Assembly: GCA_003157575.1 (NCBI GenBank)
Contig: PMKA01000328.1
Coordinates: 312 to 12,851, forward strand
Direction of reading: 5' to 3'
Length of the DNA stretch: 12,540 nucleotides
Origin: Opitutia bacterium
GTDB lineage: Bacteria > Verrucomicrobiota > Verrucomicrobiia > Opitutales > Opitutaceae
Numbering within the stretch: position 1 is the stretch's first letter; every line of letters starts with the position of its first letter. Made by a program: the position numbers and the translations under genes. The notes under the pieces were generated by a model that worked only from the letters and a program-made list of their open reading frames with translations, did not search any database and was not told the origin of the DNA. Positions 6,115 to 12,311 of this stretch are shown here, one piece after another.

Positions 6115-6130
6115 TGGCCCGATCGGTGCT
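6115..6130 (+). promoter_or_regulatory. Sigma-54-like promoter candidate for flagellin 3
   Basis: TGGCCC (6115-6120), five bases, then GTGCT (6126-6130). The invariant GG and GC are separated by the required ten bases, and it matches TGGCAC-N5-TTGCW at 5/6 and 4/5. The start of transcription would be near 6142, about 105 nt before the ATG, a leader length like those of flagellins 1 and 2. A sigma-28 reading of the same area (CCCGATCG, 6118-6125) has no acceptable -35. Confidence 0.4.
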
Positions 6131-6180
6131 AAAAAAACGCATCATGACCACGGTCAACGCCCTACTGACAAACCCGTCTG

Positions 6181-6218
6181 TGCAGCTTCACGGGCCCGTG
6201 GTGAAAGCGGAAGCTGCA
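6181..6218 (+). promoter_or_regulatory. Leader hairpin of flagellin 3
   Basis: TGCAGCTTC (6181-6189) and GAAGCTGCA (6210-6218) make a perfect 9-bp outer stem. Inside lies the self-complementary CACGGGCCCGTG (6189-6200). It ends 16 bases before the Shine-Dalgarno AAGGAT (6235-6240). It has no sequence similarity to the leaders of flagellins 1 and 2 but sits in the same place. Confidence 0.5.
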
Positions 6219-6247
6219 CCGGACACGCTTAATCAAGGATAAATACC

Positions 6248-6931
6248 ATGTCACTGTTCATCAATACCAATACCGCAGCCGCGAACGCTGCAAACAACCT
6301 GGCCATCTCAAATCTGAATCTGCAGAACAGCCTTAACAAGCTTTCGAGCGGTTCCAGAATCGTCAAGGCCTCGGACGATGCAGGCGGACTTGCCGCGTCG
6401 ATGAATTTGACCGCTGCGGCCAACCACGCGGGGTCAAATGTGTCGTCCGATGCCAACAAGGTCTCGTTTCTGCAGGCGAAGGACGGCGTCCTCAAGGTCG
6501 CAGGGGATATCGCGACCCGTCTGGATCAACTGGCGAAACTCTCGGCCGACACGACGTTGTCCACTGCCGACAAAGCAGGCTATGGGTTGGAGACCACCAC
6601 GTTGACGGCCGAACTCGGGAACCTGGCAACCGTGACGTACAACGGGGCCTCCCTGTTTACTGCGGGCGAACTGAGTTCCAGCTCCACCATAAGCAGCATC
6701 TCGACGGCGCGAGCCGCGACCGGTGCGGCGGAGAGTGCCGCACAGTTCGACTCCCAGGCGCAGAGCGTCACGCAGACGAACCTGCAGGCTGCCGCCGGCC
6801 AGATCTCGAATGTCGACGTGGCTTCTGAGGCAACGAACCTCGCCAAATACAACGTGATGGTGCAATACGGCGCGGCCATGCTGGCGCAGGCCAACCAGAC
6901 GACCCAGATCGCTCTGAAGCTGATCCAGTAA
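6248..6931 (+). CDS. fliC: Flagellin 3 (short, more divergent paralogue)
   Basis: Filament subunit of 227 aa with the same D0/D1-only architecture and identical signatures: SSGSRIVKASDDAGGLA in the N-terminal half and AMLAQANQTTQIALKLIQ at the end. It is clearly more divergent than copies 1 and 2 in the middle. Examples are Asn-His for Ala-Gln at residues 59-60, DQLAKLSADTTLSTADKAGY around 93-112, and VTYNGASLFTAGELSSSSTI around 128-147. The Ser-rich junction is retained. The ATG is set by AAGGAT, with seven bases in between. It is separated from flagellin 2 by a terminator and a 430-bp spacer and has an unrelated leader, so it is probably regulated independently. A short stretch near the 3' end is identical to flagellin 1 at the DNA level, a sign of gene conversion. 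Confidence 0.96.
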   Translation: MSLFINTNTAAANAANNLAISNLNLQNSLNKLSSGSRIVKASDDAGGLAASMNLTAAANHAGSNVSSDANKVSFLQAKDGVLKVAGDIATRLDQLAKLSADTTLSTADKAGYGLETTTLTAELGNLATVTYNGASLFTAGELSSSSTISSISTARAATGAAESAAQFDSQAQSVTQTNLQAAAGQISNVDVASEATNLAKYNVMVQYGAAMLAQANQTTQIALKLIQ

Positions 6932-6964
6932 GCGCGAGGCTTTTGTTGGCCGTTTGATCATGAA

Positions 6965-6999
6965 GGCCCCCGCCCGGCGCGGGGGCCATGTTTTTTTTT
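6965..6999 (+). terminator. Intrinsic terminator of flagellin 3
   Basis: GGCCCCCGC (6965-6973) and GCGGGGGCC (6979-6987) form a perfect 9-bp stem with a five-base loop. ATG and then nine consecutive T follow (6991-6999). It also separates the flagellins from the convergent modification operon. Confidence 0.93.
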
Positions 7000-7067
7000 G
7001 GCGATTCTCAACCCACGCTGACCGTGCCGACTTTGCTCCGACGCAGGTGCCGGGCCTGTTTCGGTAC

Positions 7068-7102
7068 GTCCAGACCCTTCGACTCTGCTCAGGGTCCAGA
7101 CC
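7068..7102. repeat. REP-like palindrome flanked by 9-bp direct repeats
   Basis: GTCCAGACC occurs at 7068-7076 and 7094-7102. Between and partly overlapping them, GACCCT (7073-7078) and AGGGTC (7091-7096) can pair around a core (TTCGACTCTGCTC). Elements of the form CCCTTCGACT...CTCAGGG are widespread interspersed repeats in several bacterial groups, so this is probably such a unit in the convergent spacer. Confidence 0.5.
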
Positions 7103-7152
7103 ACTCCCGCAGATCATACGGCAGAACCATCGGCGTCTGGCATCCAGATCTA

Positions 7153-7170
7153 TTCTGCTGACCAGCAGAA
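7153..7170. terminator. Hairpin downstream of the modification operon
   Basis: TTCTGCTG (7153-7160) and CAGCAGAA (7163-7170) are perfect arms around two bases (effectively a 7-bp stem with a four-base loop). It starts 25 bases past the stop of the last leftward gene. No T-run follows on the minus strand, so it may stabilise the 3' end rather than act as a classical terminator. Confidence 0.4.
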
Positions 7171-7195
7171 CGGAGGGGAGGGCAGTCTTCCTGCT

Positions 7196-7885
7196 TCAGG
7201 CGGCAGCCACCTGAGTCCCGGCTCCATGCAGGCGGGTGACGTATGCCTTGGCCAGCTCGAGATCGGCTTCAGTGTCGACCTCGAAGCATTCGACCGGCTG
7301 GGCCCGCAAGGGCAGGTGCCTGGACAAACGCGTGAAGACATCCCCGCCATTCTCTTTCAACAGGCCGGCGGGCAGGCAGGCGATATTTGCCCATTCCCAG
7401 AGCGAGCGATCGGTGCGGCTGAACCCTGTCACTGCCAGGAAACCCGTTCTGGGGTCGGGTTCTGCAGCAACGAAGACAGCCTGCTCGGTCTTTGCCTCGG
7501 TAATGCCAATCAGGGGAGCGTTCGCCTCCGCGCACGACAAAAAAGTCTGGAAGGTCCGGCGCTCGAAGATGATGTCCCCATCGAGATAGAGACAGGGCTC
7601 CTCGATGTGGAGTCCTCCCAGCCAGTAGCTCTGTTGGGTCGTGGTTGTGCGAAAAGCCGGATTCCGAACAATGGTGATGTCCCGCCGCAACTGGAAAGCC
7701 GTGTCGATCACCTCATGTTCCATGTAGCCCACCACGAGCCGGACGTCAGGCACCTGTGCAAGCAGGTCAAACTGGTATTCGAGGATGGGTTTCCCCGCGA
7801 CTTCGACGAGGCATTTCGGCCTGCCCAGTCCGAGACGGGAACCCAGGCCTGCGGCGGCGATTACAGCGTGAGCAACAGTCTGCAT
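7196..7885 (-). CDS. LicC-like nucleotidyltransferase (sugar-phosphate or phospho-alcohol activating)
   Basis: The 229-aa protein has the GT-A type nucleotidyltransferase fold. The nucleotide-binding loop is AAAGLGSRLGLGRPKCL (10-26), with Arg17 and Lys24 in the usual places, followed by GKPILEYQFDLL (31-42). The metal-binding acidic motif is LDGD (101-104). The substrate region reads FEVDTEADLELAKAY (201-215), as in LicC/RfbA-related enzymes. Its short length and the missing C-terminal extension point to the LicC/choline-phosphate-cytidylyltransferase-like branch rather than full RmlA. It would make a CDP- or NDP-activated small molecule from an NTP and a phosphorylated substrate. The substrate itself cannot be read. 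It is the last gene of the operon, and its ATG lies inside the HAD gene behind a strong Shine-Dalgarno. Confidence 0.82.
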   Translation of the reverse strand: MQTVAHAVIAAAGLGSRLGLGRPKCLVEVAGKPILEYQFDLLAQVPDVRLVVGYMEHEVIDTAFQLRRDITIVRNPAFRTTTTQQSYWLGGLHIEEPCLYLDGDIIFERRTFQTFLSCAEANAPLIGITEAKTEQAVFVAAEPDPRTGFLAVTGFSRTDRSLWEWANIACLPAGLLKENGGDVFTRLSRHLPLRAQPVECFEVDTEADLELAKAYVTRLHGAGTQVAAA

Positions 7886-8469
7886 AATGTCTCTCCTTTC
7901 GCTACAACGTATTCGGAATTCTCGATGACCTCCCGCGCCGGGGCGTGGACGCCCCCGTAGGCCACACCGATGTCCGCTTCCTCAAACATCGGCATGTCAT
8001 TTTGTCCCTCGCCGATCACCACGACGCGGTCGTACTGGCCGCGAAGCTCGCGAATCGGAGTGCTCTTGCGCAGCACGCTCGTCAGGGGCCCCAGGCGGCC
8101 GTCGGACCGCACGACAGCAGTGGAGGAGAAGACGCGGCAACCGAGGCGGGCTGCCAGACGTGCGATCCAGACATCCAGATTGCCGGTGACGAGAAAGCAC
8201 TGCTCCCGGTGTTCGCCGAGGAATGCCGCGATCGCCGGATCCACGGGCACCTGCTCCACGATCTTCGCAACGGTTGCCACGTCGATCTCGGCCAGAAGGC
8301 GGCAACGCAGGCGGAAACTCATTTCAAAGGGGATTTGTCCTTTGATCGTCATCTGTGTCAGAAAGCCGATCTCCTCGGCCAGGCCCAGCTCTGCCGCAAT
8401 GATCGGCAGAACCTCCCGACGGGTCACGGTGCCATCGAGGTCGAAGCAGAAGGCGGTGTTCGGTTTCAT
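7861..8469 (-). CDS. HAD-superfamily phosphatase, SerB-like
   Basis: A 202-aa haloacid-dehalogenase-fold hydrolase. Motif I is CFDLDGT (8-14), with nucleophile Asp10 and acid/base Asp12. A helical cap follows (about 15-80). Motif II is LVTGN with Thr95. Motif III is Lys135. Motif IV is GEGQNDMPMF (153-162), in which Glu154 replaces the more common first Asp while Asp158 is kept. This fits the phosphoserine-phosphatase-like subfamily acting on small phosphorylated metabolites. The gene begins three bases after the methyltransferase stop. Its last 25 bases overlap the start of the nucleotidyltransferase, so the two are probably made together. A role in supplying or trimming a phosphorylated precursor for that enzyme is inferred. 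The substrate is unknown. Confidence 0.85.
   Translation of the reverse strand: MKPNTAFCFDLDGTVTRREVLPIIAAELGLAEEIGFLTQMTIKGQIPFEMSFRLRCRLLAEIDVATVAKIVEQVPVDPAIAAFLGEHREQCFLVTGNLDVWIARLAARLGCRVFSSTAVVRSDGRLGPLTSVLRKSTPIRELRGQYDRVVVIGEGQNDMPMFEEADIGVAYGGVHAPAREVIENSEYVVAKGETLCRLLLTL
7893..7898 (-). promoter_or_regulatory. Strong ribosome binding site of the nucleotidyltransferase
   Basis: AAGGAG on the minus strand, seven bases before the ATG at 7885 and inside the HAD coding region. It decides the start codon. It stands out because the other leftward genes lack a clear Shine-Dalgarno. Confidence 0.75.
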
Positions 8470-8472
8470 GGC

Positions 8473-9195
8473 TTATTTCGTCCAAAACAGGATTCGTTGC
8501 TCGGTCTCCTTGCGGTTGCAGAGCTCGGGCGGATAGAGCGGGCGTTCCACGACGCGCGTGAAGCCCGCCTTTTCCAGTGGAGCTCCGAACAGCTCGAGAC
8601 ACTGGAGGACGGTGCGATAGACGGCGCTGTAGTCGGTCTTCAACTCTGCGGAGGGAAAACGATCGAGGGTCAGGCGTTCTTGCAGGGCCATCGGCTCCCG
8701 CAGATAGACCCGGGCCCCGGGAGCCGCCATGGCTCCGAGCGCCCGCGCGAGGCGCACCACATCGTCATCGTTGAGGTAGATCAGAATCCCCGCGCAGATG
8801 AAAAGGTCGAACGGCGGCGGGACGATCAGCGTGCAGGGCGAGATGTCCTGGGCGGCCAGTCGCTGGAAGCGGACGGTCGGACCGGCCTTGATTTCCGCCA
8901 GCTTCAGCAATGCGGCGCTGAAATCCACACCGAGATAGCTGCTGATCTTTCCGGACAGCGCCTCGGCCCAGCGTCCGTAACCGCATCCGATGTCGAGGAC
9001 GCGGTCCTCCTGCCGAACGGCGAGCAACGGCAATACTGTGGTCCGTTCGCAGGCATCCCGCCTGGATGCCAGGGCCTGATCCTGATACATCGTCGATGTC
9101 TGGGGAGAATCGGGGCGCGCCGCCGCGCCGCGCGCCTCGAAGAACTCGAGTGTGGCGGTATAACTGATGTCGTGCTGGCTGCCGTGATAACGCAT
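8473..9195 (-). CDS. Class I SAM-dependent methyltransferase
   Basis: 240 aa. The SAM-binding Rossmann core is plain: motif I VLDIGCGYGRW (66-76), acidic end of strand 2 at YLGVD (87-91), motif II-like PFDLFICAGILIYL (128-141) and motif III GARVYLREP (160-168). The N-terminal 60 residues are probably a helical lid or substrate-binding segment. The C-terminal part (about 175-240) would complete the fold. The open frame extends much further upstream, but the part beyond 9195 overlaps the large transferase gene and has no family character, so the ATG at 9195 (MRYHGSQHD) is chosen, 17 bases after the preceding stop. A methylated glycan or a methylated carrier intermediate is the likely product in this operon. 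The acceptor is not known. It could also methylate flagellin directly. Confidence 0.88.
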   Translation of the reverse strand: MRYHGSQHDISYTATLEFFEARGAAARPDSPQTSTMYQDQALASRRDACERTTVLPLLAVRQEDRVLDIGCGYGRWAEALSGKISSYLGVDFSAALLKLAEIKAGPTVRFQRLAAQDISPCTLIVPPPFDLFICAGILIYLNDDDVVRLARALGAMAAPGARVYLREPMALQERLTLDRFPSAELKTDYSAVYRTVLQCLELFGAPLEKAGFTRVVERPLYPPELCNRKETEQRILFWTK

Positions 9196-9212
9196 GGAGG
9201 AAGATCGGAGGG

Positions 9213-12200
9213 TCAGGCCGCGGCAGTTTGCCTGACGGTCCCGGTTGGGTGCGCCTCGACCGCCAGTCGCCGGAGGATTTCCTGTTTGATCGCCGGGGAG
9301 ACTCCTCCGGCAGGGCAGTACATCACTTCGCCGTAGGCCGATGCGCGGTCCGCGGCGCGCGGATCGCGGCCGGCCTCCACCATGTCGAGGAAGGCGGTCA
9401 CATCGTCCTGCGTCTCGGCCTTGTAGTGATGCCGGCAGATGAACTCTCCGTCGTCGTTGAGTTGGGGGCCACGCGGATTGTGCAGGTAGAGCAGGGGCTT
9501 GGTGGTCGCAGAGTATTCGAGAAGGAAGGTCGACGCATCGGAGAGCATCGCGTCCGACGCAGCGAAAACCGGCAGGTAGGATGCGCGGCGATCGATCAGG
9601 ATGTTGCCGGCGTTCTTCGCCCGCCGCAGAAAGTCCGCGACCTGCGCCGCGTTCCACAGGTTGCGTTTCTCGAGCGTGCCGAAAAAGAGCGGATGGGGCC
9701 GGATCACAAAGGCGAGTCGCTGCCGCCGTGCGAACTCGTCGATGAAGAACCGTTCCCATGTCATGAAGGTCGAATAGCCGGTCCCATCCGGGCGGATGTC
9801 GAACTGTGGATTCCAGAACACCATCTTCCGCCCTCTGGCGTGGGCGGTGAATTCGGGATCGCGCGGCATCTGGCCAAGTGACCGGAGGGTGTCGAGGCGG
9901 GGATGTCCGGTCACCGCCACATGAGCGTCGCCCGCGCTGCAATGCCGGGCGAACATGGCCTTGTGCCGTGGCGAGCGGGCAAAGACGGCCCATGCGAATC
10001 GCTGCAACGGCAGGTTGAATTGATTCTGGCCGTTCACCTCGCCGCCGCCGATTTCCAGTCCGTAGGGCACGTAGGCGAGCCGGGGCACGAGCTTGATCAG
10101 ATTCTGGGTCTGGAGCGCTTCGGGGCGCGTGACGTCGTAGGGATTCTGCAAAAACACCAGGTCCGCGAAGTCCGGCGCAAGGGGGAATTTGTTCCAGCGC
10201 ACGAAAGGAACCCCTTCCTTCTTGAGAAAGCCGTAGATTGCCTCCGGACCCCCTTCGGGCGGATAGGGATGGTTGTAGGGAGCGGCGATGATGGTCGTGG
10301 CAAACGCAGGATCTGCCGCCAACGCCTGCCAGACGGCCTGCAGGCTCGTCCAGCCTTGCGGATGCTGCACCACAAACGCAACCCGCACCGGTCCGGCTGA
10401 TGGATCGATCAGGCTCACCTCAGTGGTTGCGCCCGAGGAGCGGCGATGCCAGGAAATCGCTTCGAGAATCTGTCCGCCGCGTTTCAGCAAATCGCCCAGC
10501 TCCAACGCGGCGATCTGGGCATCGGGATGGATTTCAGAGGCCCGCCGGAGGACGGTTTCGGCCGCGGGATGATTGCCTTCTGCGAGGTGCACATGGGCCA
10601 GGGTGATCAGGCCGCGCAAGTCCGACGGTCTGGCGTTGAGGACTGCGCCGACGGCCGAACGCGCCTCGCCCAGTCGTCCATTCAGGAGCAGCGCCTCGGC
10701 GAGCGGGGCCTGAATATCGACGTCGTCCGGATGCAGGGTGAGCGCATGGCGAAGCACTCTTTCAGCGAGGGGACTGTTTCTGGCTCGAAGCGCCAATTCC
10801 CCGATGAACACAGCAGCCTCGGCGTCCTGCGGATTCCGCAGGATGATCCTGCAGGCCATGGCCATCGCTTCGTTGGGAAGGTTGCGCAGGAGAAGCGCCT
10901 TTGCCTGCGCGGTCTCTTCGGTGGCGGCTGACGCCGCCGTTGAATTGCGGATGAACAGCGCAACGTCGTTGCTGGCTGCCTCGAAACCGGCGCTGGAAAA
11001 ACGGCGTATGAGGCCGGCCCGGTCTTCGTCTCCGGCGTCCCAACACCAGAGACACGGGGCACGGTCCGTCGACGCAGGATCGAGCCGGGCGCGGCTCAAT
11101 ACCGCGAGATCGGCCCCGACGCTGCTCGAGGTCGGAATTGTGCGCACCCGTGGAAGCGTGGCGCACATCCGCGCGAAATCGGCCGGTGCGTCCGGATCAA
11201 GGGCCACGCACACGCTTTCCTGCTGGCGGTGCGTTTCCTGGAGGGCCTCGTAGACCACCAGCGATTGAAGCAGTCGATCTGTGTTTCCGCCGAAGAACAC
11301 CGGCGGTTGTGCTGCAAACGGCAATGGAAACGCCTCGACGCCATCGAGAACAAGCCGGCGAAACGCGTCGCGGCGGCGAGTCTCGTTGAACTGCTCGTCG
11401 AACCATTTTGCGCCGGCTGCGCCGATCGCGCGCGCCTCGGTGGGGCGGGCGATCAAATGCGCAGCCCGTTCGCTCAGCTCGGCCCCATCGGGATAGGTGA
11501 CGATCTCCCGCCCGTCCGTGAACAGTTCGCCGAGGCCGCTTTCCGGCGCCAGGCGGTCGGTCAGCACGGCGGCGCCGGCGGCAAGCAGCTCGAAAATGCG
11601 CAGATTCAGGTCGCCGTTGAGGCTCGCGTTGAAGCCGATAAGCGAGCGCCCATAAAAACCCAGGCTCTCCGCCTGCGAGATTTGCCGTGCGGCGACGGGA
11701 AGTTTGCGGGCGGCGAGCGCTTCGAGCAGGCGGGCGCGGTACGGGTGGAATTTGCCCGCCTGACCGACGAAGGCGATCCGGGGCTCGCGTTTGACGCTGC
11801 GGGCGGCATGGACCGTCGCATCGCCATGGGGGAACGTAAGGCCGGGGAACCAGAAGATGTTTCGAAATCCGGCAGCGTGGAAGAACGCCGCATGGTGCCT
11901 GTCATAAAGGAACACGATGCGATCGAAGGGTTCGGCGGCCGCATATCGCAGCATGCCGATGAGCGGCGATTTCAGGTGATGGGTGTCGGCCACCAAAAGG
12001 ACACGGGGACATTTGAAGGCCCCGAGATTGCGCGGCAGGTTGCGCCAGCTCGCATCGACGAGGCAGACGACCGCGTCGGGCTTCTGCTGCGGGGAAAGCC
12101 TGGCCGCCACCTTGGCCAGGTCGTATTCGCCGACAGGCGTGGCCAACGAGCGCACCCGGCTGTCCGGGGCCGCGTCGTCCACCCAATCGGGGCCGCAATT

Positions 12201-12272
12201 CACCTGCTCCTCCCCAAGTCGGGGTGGAAGCATGTAATTGGCGGGACTGCCAGTCGCGAATAGGACGAACAT
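9213..12272 (-). CDS. Fusion protein: CgeB-like glycosyltransferase, TPR, CDP-glycerol glycerophosphotransferase-like
   Basis: 1019 aa in three parts. Residues 1-310 resemble the CgeB/YkvP-type GT-B glycosyltransferases: VLLVADTHHL (91-100), RIAFVGQAGKFHPYRARLL (165-183), and the donor-site segment NLRIFELLAAGAAVLTD (223-239). A linker of unclear nature (310-450) is followed by about four tetratricopeptide-like repeats (450-612; for example LTLHPDD and EIHPDAQ at repeat ends), as in protein-acting transferases. Residues 628-1003 resemble CDP-glycerol:glycerophosphotransferases of the teichoic-acid type: GHPRLD (789-794), the active-site-like RPHP (858-861), and SDAMLSDASTFLLEY (906-920) before KPLLYL. 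No signal peptide or membrane segment is seen, so it acts in the cytoplasm. It is the first gene of the leftward operon, with no clear Shine-Dalgarno. The acceptor could be flagellin, by proximity, or a surface polymer. Confidence 0.82.
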   Translation of the reverse strand: MFVLFATGSPANYMLPPRLGEEQVNCGPDWVDDAAPDSRVRSLATPVGEYDLAKVAARLSPQQKPDAVVCLVDASWRNLPRNLGAFKCPRVLLVADTHHLKSPLIGMLRYAAAEPFDRIVFLYDRHHAAFFHAAGFRNIFWFPGLTFPHGDATVHAARSVKREPRIAFVGQAGKFHPYRARLLEALAARKLPVAARQISQAESLGFYGRSLIGFNASLNGDLNLRIFELLAAGAAVLTDRLAPESGLGELFTDGREIVTYPDGAELSERAAHLIARPTEARAIGAAGAKWFDEQFNETRRRDAFRRLVLDGVEAFPLPFAAQPPVFFGGNTDRLLQSLVVYEALQETHRQQESVCVALDPDAPADFARMCATLPRVRTIPTSSSVGADLAVLSRARLDPASTDRAPCLWCWDAGDEDRAGLIRRFSSAGFEAASNDVALFIRNSTAASAATEETAQAKALLLRNLPNEAMAMACRIILRNPQDAEAAVFIGELALRARNSPLAERVLRHALTLHPDDVDIQAPLAEALLLNGRLGEARSAVGAVLNARPSDLRGLITLAHVHLAEGNHPAAETVLRRASEIHPDAQIAALELGDLLKRGGQILEAISWHRRSSGATTEVSLIDPSAGPVRVAFVVQHPQGWTSLQAVWQALAADPAFATTIIAAPYNHPYPPEGGPEAIYGFLKKEGVPFVRWNKFPLAPDFADLVFLQNPYDVTRPEALQTQNLIKLVPRLAYVPYGLEIGGGEVNGQNQFNLPLQRFAWAVFARSPRHKAMFARHCSAGDAHVAVTGHPRLDTLRSLGQMPRDPEFTAHARGRKMVFWNPQFDIRPDGTGYSTFMTWERFFIDEFARRQRLAFVIRPHPLFFGTLEKRNLWNAAQVADFLRRAKNAGNILIDRRASYLPVFAASDAMLSDASTFLLEYSATTKPLLYLHNPRGPQLNDDGEFICRHHYKAETQDDVTAFLDMVEAGRDPRAADRASAYGEVMYCPAGGVSPAIKQEILRRLAVEAHPTGTVRQTAAA

Positions 12273-12283
12273 GGAACGTCAAC

Positions 12284-12311
12284 ACGCCGGCCCGGCGTCT
12301 GGGATTCCCAG
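12284..12311. promoter_or_regulatory. Two abutting perfect palindromes upstream of the modification operon
   Basis: ACGCCGG-C-CCGGCGT (12284-12298) and CTGGGA-T-TCCCAG (12299-12311) touch without a gap. They lie 12 to 39 bases before the ATG at 12272. They are either a pair of protein-binding sites or, if transcribed, two small hairpins where the ribosome would land. No Shine-Dalgarno is visible between them and the ATG. Confidence 0.5.

Larger units (their letters stand above)
5816..6247. other. 432-bp gene-free spacer between flagellins 2 and 3
   Basis: No convincing gene is seen on either strand. The open frames here are short or are antisense shadows of flagellin 2. The left half holds three palindromic elements (5816-5838, 5886-5907, 5922-5941). 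The right half (about 6070-6130) is AT-richer and holds a promoter candidate. The last 70 bases form a leader hairpin before flagellin 3. Confidence 0.7.

Noticed and set aside
6099..6125. Sigma-28 promoter for flagellin 3
   Set aside because: CCCGATCG resembles a -10, but at 15-base spacing the -35 would be AATT, and the nearest CAAA is 17 bases away. The sigma-54-like reading fits better.
5396..6157. 253-aa open frame on the minus strand reaching into the flagellin 2-3 spacer
   Set aside because: Its second half is the exact antisense of flagellin 2, and the same kind of frame appears opposite all three flagellins. The spacer part shows no family similarity.
7945..9336. 463-aa open frame on the plus strand
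   Set aside because: It lies antisense to the HAD and methyltransferase genes, which have clear catalytic motifs. Its own translation is His/Arg/Gly-rich with no family pattern, typical of a GC-rich shadow.
9196..9993. N-terminal extension of the methyltransferase frame to 9993
   Set aside because: The extra 266 codons overlap the C-terminal domain of the large transferase in another frame and are Arg/Pro-rich. The ATG at 9195 gives a complete methyltransferase.
11229..12263. 344-aa open frame on the plus strand
   Set aside because: Antisense to the glycosyltransferase head, which carries recognisable GT-B motifs. No motif on the plus strand.
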